Positions 4,833 through 10,775 of a stretch of 10,775 nt of DNA are shown here, piece after piece. The translations under genes were made by a program, and so were the position numbers. The notes under the pieces are model-generated. The model did no database searches. It was given only the letters and a program-made list of their open reading frames with translations, and was not told the origin of the DNA. Positions within the stretch are counted from its first letter, which is position 1. Every line of letters begins with the position of its first letter. Origin of the DNA: a bacterium (GTDB lineage Bacteria > Hydrothermota > UBA3072 > B12-G15); contig QNDZ01000042.1 of NCBI GenBank assembly GCA_003646055.1, positions 1 to 10,775 on the forward strand, given 5' to 3'.

Positions 4833-7502
4833 CTATCTCATGATTATTATTTTCTTTGATATTATCTTATCACTGGTCTTCAACACAATGAAGAATACAC
4901 CTGTATGTTTTACATGCCATACAACCCTGTGTCTCCCTGATTTTGCACGACCATTGAAAAGTGTTTTTACCAGTCTACCAGAGACATCATAAACACTCAA
5001 ACAAACTCCATCTCTCTCAACCCCAGAAAACTCAACTATTGCCCTCTCAAAAACAGGATTGGTAAGGACTCTCAAAGTTGGCTCCCCCCGTGTTTTACCT
5101 ATGATTATACCTGTTCCACTCCCCCCACTCAGGCTGACATAAATCCAGGCTTCATCAGGGTCGTTTGAGAAAACATCAAGTGTATCATACACCGCCACTG
5201 TATCATCAGGCAAGAACCTTATTAAAACATCTATACTGGCACCAGGGGTTATATTCCTTGGGAAGGTAGGGGAAACCACCTTGAAGACAGGTTTATGTAG
5301 CACAAGGCTGTCCACAGTGAGCGTATCATCTCCTTGATTATAAATTAACAAAGTCCAATCTGCACTATCACCAGGAGAAACAGGGCCGAAGTTGTGGGAA
5401 TATTCTGAAAGTTCAATATCAGGTGCAGGACCAGGAAGTGTAAAGTTTTCAGAAAGTTCAGAGGTGTTATCAGTATCATACTCTTCAGCAAGGGCAGTGA
5501 TTACATTTCCAGGGGACAGATTAACATTCATTTCAAAGTAACCTGTATCATTCGCAACGGTTGAGCCAAGCAATTGATAGGCATCCCCATGTCCTGTTGA
5601 GTTTACGTAAAAGTACACCCAGTACAGTGAGACCGTGGAATAGGGAGCTGATGTTCCATACACAGTGAATTGTTCTGAAGAAACCTGTGTGGCTCCCAAT
5701 ATCACAGGATAGTTGAAAAGGTCGTTGGGGCCTGTATCCACATCCCCTGAGTCATTCAGGGTGACACCATCATTGCCCAGGTCAATGGCAATCCCTCTGT
5801 TGTTGTATATTCGGTTTGCACTGAGTTGATTGTACACTGAACCGTCCCCTATCACGGTTATCCCATTGCTATCACAGAGACCTATAAGATTATCAAAAAT
5901 CACGTTATTGGTAGAGTTATTATCTATCCTTATCCCGTCTTTACCGCATTTAAGAATGAGGTTGTTTTCAATTGTGTTAAAATTTGAATTGTTCAGATAT
6001 ATGCCATTTTCACCTTCAATCCCTGCACCTGGATTTCCTGTTGTATCAGACCCGAAGTAATTGTTCTCAATCAGGTTGTGTGAACCTCCATATATCTGTA
6101 GGGGGTCAACAAAGTAGTTTAATGGCATGGTATCATTCCCTATCACATTGTAGTTTGCAGAATCAATTCTCAGACCAAAGAATCTGTTCTTGTAGGGTGT
6201 TGACCCATCTGCACCAAGACCGAACCTGTTGCCGTAAAACTCATTACTATCTGGATTCTCTCCATAATATTGAAGAAGATACACACCTCCATAACTGTTC
6301 CCGCAAAAGTAGTTATACTCTATAATACTGTTCTTGAGCCATCCATGTATTCCCCTGTAGGAATTCTTCAATATGGAATCACCATAAATATTCAACCCCA
6401 CAAGGTTATTGTAAATATGTATTCCATTACCATACAAAAGCATTCCATATCCACGATTTCCAGAAATTACATTAAAGGCTATAAATGCTGAGTCTGGATA
6501 ACCAGCCCATGGGTCACCATCCAGCATAATTCCACCTCTGTTGGGCAACGATACAGTTCCGCTTGTATCCACACCAATGAAATTAGAATCAACAACAAGG
6601 TTCTTTATTCTGTTGGCATATATTCCAAACTTATCACTCTGATATGGGGATGTATTGTTCCCATTCCCACTGATAATGTTGCTTGAAACAACAGCATATG
6701 AACCACTTCCGGAAAGCATGGAAAAAGAGATTCCATTGTAGTAATTGCCAAGTGTATCTGTTCCATCTGGTGTGGTACCAATGAAATTATACCTGATATA
6801 AACACTATCTCCTGAGCATGTAATCCCATATTCTTTATTCCCTGATATTACATTAGACTCTATGTAAGTTTCTGTTGCATTATACGTAACTGTTATTCCA
6901 CTTCTTGTGTTTCCAAGCCCACGAGTTCCAAGAGTATCAGTCCCTATATAATTTCCACCAATGTAGGTATTATTCCCACTGGCAATATATACACCATCAG
7001 AAAATGACCTGATAATAACATTATCAACAATGGTGAAACTGTCTCCATCAACATGGACACCACCACCGTAAAAACCCATGGATGAGTCAATAATATTATC
7101 TCTGACAGTTCCACCTGAACCATAACAATAGAACTGGGCATGCTTCAGTGTTATATGATGAACCTCTGCACCACCTGCAACCCTGACTTCAATACTATCT
7201 ATTATTACACTGTAAGGACCTCCGGGAGCACTGCTTCCATCAAGTTCGTCATAATAGCCAATGTTAATATAACTGTTGCCTCCGGTTGTGTATGCGAATC
7301 TACCACTGATCTGAAAAATGATCAGGTCGTATCCAGGGTTTGCTGCAGCAGAATCAGTTGCATAGAAAAGGGTTCCAGGAATGGTATCAGCACCAGGACC
7401 AGTATACAGATTGTCAACGACAAAGGTAGCAGAAAAAAGGATAATGGGCAGTATAGAAAAGACAACTACCCTTTTGATAAAATGTGTTTCAAAGAAGAAC
7501 AT
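4833..7502 (-). CDS. Large secreted right-handed beta-helix protein with T9SS-like C-terminal domain
   Basis: 889-residue exported protein. Residues 1-27 form a signal peptide (charged FIKR, then VVVFSILPIILFSA). From about 110 to 590 it is a right-handed parallel beta-helix made of degenerate turns of the type NTIENNxI / GIYLNNSN / SNVISGN, as in NosD/pectate-lyase-like proteins. The helix ends with NRGIAIDLGNDG near 568-579 and GDVDTGPND near 586-594, a closing motif I associate with this class. An Ig-like domain follows (about 605-690), then an ASH/choice-of-anchor-D-like domain (about 695-795). The last 75 residues (NPVFERAIVEF, SVYDVSGRLV, ending KKIIIMR) resemble a type A type IX secretion sorting domain. 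Sugar binding or cleavage is possible, but no catalytic set could be assigned. ATG 7502 has AAAGGAGG (7508-7515) five bases upstream and its own promoter. The function at the surface is unknown. Confidence 0.85.
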   Translation of the reverse strand: MFFFETHFIKRVVVFSILPIILFSATFVVDNLYTGPGADTIPGTLFYATDSAAANPGYDLIIFQISGRFAYTTGGNSYINIGYYDELDGSSAPGGPYSVIIDSIEVRVAGGAEVHHITLKHAQFYCYGSGGTVRDNIIDSSMGFYGGGVHVDGDSFTIVDNVIIRSFSDGVYIASGNNTYIGGNYIGTDTLGTRGLGNTRSGITVTYNATETYIESNVISGNKEYGITCSGDSVYIRYNFIGTTPDGTDTLGNYYNGISFSMLSGSGSYAVVSSNIISGNGNNTSPYQSDKFGIYANRIKNLVVDSNFIGVDTSGTVSLPNRGGIMLDGDPWAGYPDSAFIAFNVISGNRGYGMLLYGNGIHIYNNLVGLNIYGDSILKNSYRGIHGWLKNSIIEYNYFCGNSYGGVYLLQYYGENPDSNEFYGNRFGLGADGSTPYKNRFFGLRIDSANYNVIGNDTMPLNYFVDPLQIYGGSHNLIENNYFGSDTTGNPGAGIEGENGIYLNNSNFNTIENNLILKCGKDGIRIDNNSTNNVIFDNLIGLCDSNGITVIGDGSVYNQLSANRIYNNRGIAIDLGNDGVTLNDSGDVDTGPNDLFNYPVILGATQVSSEQFTVYGTSAPYSTVSLYWVYFYVNSTGHGDAYQLLGSTVANDTGYFEMNVNLSPGNVITALAEEYDTDNTSELSENFTLPGPAPDIELSEYSHNFGPVSPGDSADWTLLIYNQGDDTLTVDSLVLHKPVFKVVSPTFPRNITPGASIDVLIRFLPDDTVAVYDTLDVFSNDPDEAWIYVSLSGGSGTGIIIGKTRGEPTLRVLTNPVFERAIVEFSGVERDGVCLSVYDVSGRLVKTLFNGRAKSGRHRVVWHVKHTGVFFIVLKTSDKIISKKIIIMR

Positions 7503-7565
7503 AACAACCTCCTTTCACGGAAATGGTTTTGTTCTTCAAAAATAGTATGGAGGACCAGTTGATTT

Positions 7566-7594
7566 ATTATAAAACATCAAATAGATATAGTCAA
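7566..7594 (-). promoter_or_regulatory. Predicted strong promoter of the beta-helix gene
   Basis: Minus strand TTGACT (7589-7594), 17-base spacer, perfect TATAAT (7566-7571). Transcription would start near 7559, giving a leader of about 57 bases before ATG 7502. That leader carries CCTCC (7549-7553), which could pair with the GGAGG of the ribosome binding site (7508-7512), but only over five base pairs. The promoter sits in the 167-base gap after the Het-C-like gene, so the beta-helix gene probably forms its own unit. Confidence 0.7.
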
Positions 7595-7669
7595 GGATTT
7601 TGTATGTTTCTAAAAGTGTTGGTTTCTATCTACCCTTAATTATTTATGTAAACCCGTGTGGCACTCAGT

Positions 7670-8380
7670 CTACAAAATTTCCTGTAAAACATATCTTCTA
7701 TAGAGTGTTCCATCAAACAGTTTAAGCACAAACTCCCTTGTATGCTCCACAGCCTCCATCTTCGCCCTTAAAAACCTCTCCTTCCCGCCTTTTGTCCAGG
7801 ACGGATTATCCTTTGTCTCTCCAAACCCAAAAGCACCATGGGGATAATGGTCAATGAAAAAATGTAAACCAACATACACAATCCTGATATAGTCAGGGGG
7901 AGCAACTTCAGGGTGGAAAAGGGTATACGATACTTTCTCTCTCTGGTCTTTGTTGAGGTCAATGTAATTGGAATGACTGAAAAAGTCCTGCAGGGTATGG
8001 AGTGCCCTGCCAAAATTCAACATGGCCTTCTTATTCCTGGATATCCTATCAACAGATTCAGGATAAGCACCAAGGCTGGAAACAATGTTCCTCACACAGT
8101 AAACAAGGAATCTTCTGCCCCCTTCAAAGGCCTTCAGGTGAAGTTCTGGATTACCATTTCTCACCACCCATGACCTTTCAAAATGTGAAGGGGAAGGTGC
8201 ACCAAGATACAGGGGACCTACATGGAATCTTATATCCTGGAATCGCCCAACCCTTGCAAGAAAATCTATTGTAGACCTGTCAAACCCAAGGGGAATCAGG
8301 GCTTCCCTTGTTATCTCCCTGTGAATATCACCTTTCCCAGGTGGAAAACCCCATGCGTCGAAGATATCCTCCTTTTTCAA
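7670..8380 (-). CDS. Het-C / zinc-phospholipase-C-like protein without signal peptide
   Basis: 236-residue protein with the motifs of the Het-C/zinc-dependent phospholipase C-S1/P1 nuclease-like fold. AWGF (9-12) is followed by GDIHREITREAL (17-28), placing H20 as a likely metal ligand. SHF has H66. The strongest signature is ALHTLQDFFSHSNYIDL (126-142), with the HxxxDxxxH set H128, D132 and H136. Further candidates are H173, H178, H181 and D191, then EAVEHTREF (209-217). Enzymatic activity, such as phospholipid hydrolysis, is inferred from fold resemblance only. Relatives are commonly exported, with the signal peptide ending just before AWGF; here only eight residues precede it and no hydrophobic segment exists, so a cytosolic protein is predicted. 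The only available start is TTG 8380, directly preceded in frame by TAA. It has no upstream ribosome binding site; instead a strong AAGGAGG lies inside codons 3-5. It follows saccharopine dehydrogenase by 24 bases and is probably in the same transcript. Confidence 0.7.
   Translation of the reverse strand: MKKEDIFDAWGFPPGKGDIHREITREALIPLGFDRSTIDFLARVGRFQDIRFHVGPLYLGAPSPSHFERSWVVRNGNPELHLKAFEGGRRFLVYCVRNIVSSLGAYPESVDRISRNKKAMLNFGRALHTLQDFFSHSNYIDLNKDQREKVSYTLFHPEVAPPDYIRIVYVGLHFFIDHYPHGAFGFGETKDNPSWTKGGKERFLRAKMEAVEHTREFVLKLFDGTLYRRYVLQEIL
8368..8374 (-). promoter_or_regulatory. Misplaced Shine-Dalgarno inside the start of the Het-C-like gene
   Basis: Reading on the minus strand, AAGGAGG falls 3 bases after the TTG start codon rather than before it. 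No ATG, GTG or TTG follows in frame at usable spacing; the nearest ATG, 13 bases on, is in another frame that stops after eight codons. Either TTG 8380 is used despite this, or a rare start such as the ATC at 8365 is used, or an original start was lost. Confidence 0.5.
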
Positions 8381-8382
8381 TT

Positions 8383-8397
8383 ACTGTTAAAAACAGT
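8383..8397. repeat. Inverted repeat ACTGTT-aaa-AACAGT
   Basis: A perfect 6-base inverted repeat with a 3-base A-rich centre, lying in the gap between saccharopine dehydrogenase and the Het-C-like gene, two bases before the TTG start. In RNA it could form a short hairpin. No T-run follows, so it is not a standard terminator. It directly abuts a second inverted repeat. Confidence 0.5.
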
Positions 8398-8410
8398 GTA
8401 TAAACTATAC
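8398..8410. repeat. Inverted repeat GTATA-aac-TATAC
   Basis: A perfect 5-base inverted repeat with a 3-base centre that overlaps the TAG stop of saccharopine dehydrogenase and directly follows the ACTGTT repeat. The pair could be an operator, an RNA processing site or chance in AT-rich sequence. Confidence 0.4.
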
Positions 8411-9715
8411 TTCCTCTACCTTTTCCTCTGACCTTATTCCAAGTTCCGCAAGTTCTTTCAAAACAGGCTCGTATATGTCAGGATGTGTAGGTATATGGAC
8501 ACCCGTTTCTTTTATCTCTCCCTCAAGTATCAGTTTAACAGCACATGCAGCAGGAAGACTCACTGTCCTTGCAATAGATGTATCCTTCCCTATTTCACCA
8601 AAATCAATCAGGGTTGATGTGTATTTAACTTTCCTATTCCCATAATCAGCAATCACCTCATCCTTTAATATAACCATATCCCGTTCACCCTCACGATAGG
8701 AGAGTTTCTCCAGTAGAAGGTCAACAAACACATCAATGGCACCACCTTTTGTCGTTTTTATAGGTTCATTAGAGAAGATACCCAGCCATTCAAGTTTTTT
8801 AATGGGTTCACTATCAACTGAAACACCTGTCTTTTCGGCAAGTGCCTCCTCTGGCTCCTTTTCTGTACCAAGAATCTTATTCATAAACTCCCTGTATGTG
8901 ATACTACCCCATTCTTTCTCCTCTACATCAAGGAGACCTGAGTTTGAAATAACATACCAGAGTTCACACCATCCTGGATAACGGAGGGTTCCCCTGAACA
9001 TTGTTTCAGCATCCTTAATTCCATAGAGTTCTATATATGGCATTGAGTCCCTGTTTGGATACACTTCCAGCATCCCAATCCCCTCAACCTCTGTTGTAAA
9101 CACATCCTTGAATAAATCCTTGCTCTCAACCTCAACAACCTTTCCTTCTTTCAGGTATCTTGCGCTGTTTCTTGCTGCAAGGGCAACACCACGAGGACTC
9201 CATGAAAACTTGTATCTGAAGGGATTATCACTTGCCTCAGGAGCAGGAAGTGCACCACAAAGGGAGCGGAAAGAAACCACCTTTCCACCTTCCTTCTCAA
9301 CCCTATGGATGGTTTCCATTGCTGACATATGGTCAATTCCGGGGTCAAGCCCTATCTCATTCAGTAATATTACCCCTGCATCTTTAGCCCTCTGGTCAAG
9401 TGCCTTCATCTTATCACTCACATAGGAGGTTGTTACCATTGGTTTTCTGTATTCAAGGCACACATTGGCCACATCCACATGGTATGTATAGGGAAGAAGA
9501 CTGACAACAATATCTGAATCCTTCACCATATTCTTCAGTTCCTCCTTCTCCTCAACTACCCATCTCTTTGCCTCACCATTGGGATGGTCACCAACAAGTT
9601 TCTCAGCCTTACTCAGTGTCCTTGAAGCAACAAGAACCTTAAATCCTTTATTCAGCAGGTAATCCACCATAGGTTTTGACACAAGTCCAGCACCAAGCAC
9701 AAGAACCTTTTTCAT
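8405..9715 (-). CDS. Saccharopine dehydrogenase (glutamate-forming), AASS C-terminal half
   Basis: 436-residue oxidoreductase equivalent to the saccharopine dehydrogenase half of eukaryotic AASS (Lys9 type). In the catabolic direction it splits saccharopine into 2-aminoadipate 6-semialdehyde and glutamate using NAD(P)+. The N-terminal Rossmann motif is VLGAGLVSKPMVDYL (6-20), followed by DIVVSLLPYTYHV (68-80), which is typical of the family, and NEIGLDPGIDHMSAM (119-133). The C-terminal part carries RTVSLPAACAVKLILEG and THPDIYEPVLKEL, also as in Lys9/AASS. The length is normal for a stand-alone enzyme. ATG 9715 has GGAGG four bases upstream (9720-9724), within the 13-base gap after the reductase gene, so the two are tightly coupled. 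The direction in vivo (lysine breakdown or synthesis) cannot be told from the window. Confidence 0.92.
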   Translation of the reverse strand: MKKVLVLGAGLVSKPMVDYLLNKGFKVLVASRTLSKAEKLVGDHPNGEAKRWVVEEKEELKNMVKDSDIVVSLLPYTYHVDVANVCLEYRKPMVTTSYVSDKMKALDQRAKDAGVILLNEIGLDPGIDHMSAMETIHRVEKEGGKVVSFRSLCGALPAPEASDNPFRYKFSWSPRGVALAARNSARYLKEGKVVEVESKDLFKDVFTTEVEGIGMLEVYPNRDSMPYIELYGIKDAETMFRGTLRYPGWCELWYVISNSGLLDVEEKEWGSITYREFMNKILGTEKEPEEALAEKTGVSVDSEPIKKLEWLGIFSNEPIKTTKGGAIDVFVDLLLEKLSYREGERDMVILKDEVIADYGNRKVKYTSTLIDFGEIGKDTSIARTVSLPAACAVKLILEGEIKETGVHIPTHPDIYEPVLKELAELGIRSEEKVEEV

Positions 9716-9728
9716 TATTCCTCCTTTT

Positions 9729-10775
9729 TTACAGGTGTTCTTTCAGGTATCTATAATCAGGGGTCAACTCTCCCCTGTAAACAATAACAGCCCTTTTAAG
9801 ATAGGGTGGAAGGGTACATCTTTCAAAGTCCTCTGGATATTTTCCATTCACAATCTCCGGTACAAATTTCTTCAATATGTGGCTGAAGTATATGGAGGCA
9901 TCCATTGGAACTTCGCTTGGAAGTATATCAACTGCAAGTATAACCGGTCCTTCACCATTTATCCCCATCACAATCCTATCCTGCTTTGGTTCATATACAT
10001 AAACAGGTTCACCTGGCTCTGTTGCCATTTCAGTACACTCAATTGCTCCGTTAATATCACAACTGATGTCGCCTATTACTTTGAGTTTGGATTCTCCAGG
10101 CACATAGTTTTCCATGAGGTAATCCTTTGTTACCAGTCTCGGATACCTCTCATCCCAGTAAATTGCATTCACAAGGAGTGTAAGGTACGGAAGATAATTC
10201 TCAAATATCCCCTGATATTTCTCTGGATGGTTGTAATAATCCTGTAGTTCAAATACTCCTCCATCCTTTCTTACAACCATATCCTCTTCCTTGAACACCA
10301 CCTTATAGATATGATGCCTCTCCCCTTTTAGATTTTTCAATTCTGAAGGGGCCACTTCCTGTACAGGGAAGAAATGAAGAACCTCCTGCGCCCCCTGAGA
10401 TACATTCCCATATCCAGCAATACCCACGACCACAGGAGAAATCTCTTCAGGGAATCCAAACCTCTCTATCTCTTCTCCTATGTGCTGGCTTTGTTCCTCA
10501 AGTTCCTTAACACTTCTGTACTCATAGGCCCTTTTAACATGGGAGAGTGGGGTTTTTATTCCCTCAAGTTCAAATCGTTTACCCAGTGCCCATAGAGAAT
10601 CTATCATGCCTGCAATTCCAGCAAACTTCCCGAATGCAATGAGCCTTTTACCATTATCATCAACTATCCTCTCATAGTCAATCAATGTGGTTTTTAGTTC
10701 AATCATTCTCTTCAACATGGGCATGTTGTATTCCTGTGCCTTTATCGTGTGGGAAAAGAAAATATAAGTCTTACC
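9729..10775 (-). CDS. Lysine-ketoglutarate reductase (saccharopine-forming), AASS N-terminal half; 5' end outside window
   Basis: The last 348 residues of an enzyme that condenses lysine with 2-oxoglutarate to saccharopine, matching the reductase half of eukaryotic AASS. The frame stays open to the right edge: upstream of the internal ATG at 10724 it reads GKTYIFFSHTIKAQEYNM, the conserved LKR segment, so that ATG is not the true start. Further family landmarks are LIDYERIVDDNGKRLIAFG, then GIAGMIDSLWALG, VVVGIAGYGNVSQGAQEVL (a nucleotide-binding-like glycine loop), VTKDYL, KVIGDISCDINGAIECT, and the C-terminal RAVIVYRGELTPDYRYLKEHL region. It ends 13 bases before saccharopine dehydrogenase. 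Eukaryotes fuse these two domains in the same order. The N-terminus and promoter are not visible. Confidence 0.92.
   Translation of the reverse strand, partial: GKTYIFFSHTIKAQEYNMPMLKRMIELKTTLIDYERIVDDNGKRLIAFGKFAGIAGMIDSLWALGKRFELEGIKTPLSHVKRAYEYRSVKELEEQSQHIGEEIERFGFPEEISPVVVGIAGYGNVSQGAQEVLHFFPVQEVAPSELKNLKGERHHIYKVVFKEEDMVVRKDGGVFELQDYYNHPEKYQGIFENYLPYLTLLVNAIYWDERYPRLVTKDYLMENYVPGESKLKVIGDISCDINGAIECTEMATEPGEPVYVYEPKQDRIVMGINGEGPVILAVDILPSEVPMDASIYFSHILKKFVPEIVNGKYPEDFERCTLPPYLKRAVIVYRGELTPDYRYLKEHL

Noticed and set aside
5830..6900. Recurrent short words inside the beta-helix gene, considered as a DNA repeat or CRISPR array
   Set aside because: The similarity is at protein level (turns of NN-x-I and G-I type); there are no regular identical repeats with spacers.
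7140..7562. 140-residue plus-strand open frame
   Set aside because: It runs antisense to the signal peptide and N-terminal part of the beta-helix protein, has no ribosome binding site and resembles nothing; it is a shadow frame.
7595..7669. Terminator or small RNA after the Het-C-like gene
   Set aside because: GTGCCACAC and nearby bases do not form a convincing stem, and no T-run follows.
9735..10247. 170-residue plus-strand frame
   Set aside because: It lies antisense to the well-conserved lysine-ketoglutarate reductase and shows no family motif.
84..10724. ATG at 10724 as the start of the reductase gene
   Set aside because: The frame stays open to the window edge and the upstream 17 residues match the conserved LKR segment, so the gene is 5'-partial.

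Overview
The window looks like a chromosomal stretch of an uncultured or little-studied, probably anaerobic and possibly thermophilic bacterium. AGG/AGA (Arg) and ATA (Ile) codons are frequent, A+T is moderately high, and starts are often TTG. A large secreted beta-helix protein ends in a type IX-secretion-like C-terminal domain, next to an RnfB-type Fe-S protein. This mix recalls FCB-group or WOR-3/Hydrothermae-like candidate phyla, but the placement is a low-confidence inference. I see no tRNA, rRNA, CRISPR array, insertion sequence or phage gene, and no stretch over 300 bases without a gene.

Layout. At the left edge a truncated 8-oxoguanine DNA glycosylase/AP lyase (Ogg2 type, minus strand) is divergent from nrdR (plus strand). 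Their two promoters overlap face to face and place both predicted transcription starts at or within about a base of the start codons, so both mRNAs look leaderless. A plus-strand run of overlapping genes follows: nrdR, a 12-segment ABC-type permease subunit, and a MagIII/endonuclease III-type DNA glycosylase. It collides tail to tail with a minus-strand pair transcribed toward it, an RnfB-like Fe-S protein followed by lgt. The last codons of the glycosylase overlap the end of lgt.

Upstream of rnfB on the minus strand is a single-gene unit, with its own strong promoter, for an 889-residue secreted beta-helix protein. Upstream of that lies a lysine/saccharopine unit (minus strand): lysine-ketoglutarate reductase (running off the right edge), saccharopine dehydrogenase, then a Het-C/zinc-phospholipase-C-like protein.

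How the genes fit together. The reductase and dehydrogenase are the two halves of the eukaryotic AASS enzyme, here as separate coupled genes, interconverting lysine + 2-oxoglutarate and aminoadipate semialdehyde + glutamate. Two helix-hairpin-helix base-excision glycosylases sit within 3 kb of each other on either side of nrdR and the permease. RnfB has lost exactly the four cysteines of one ferredoxin cluster and has no other Rnf subunit nearby. The glycosylase lacks its fourth cluster cysteine at the codon that is, on the other strand, the lgt stop codon. These last two points are the most unusual things I see. I did not find a clearly new multi-gene system.
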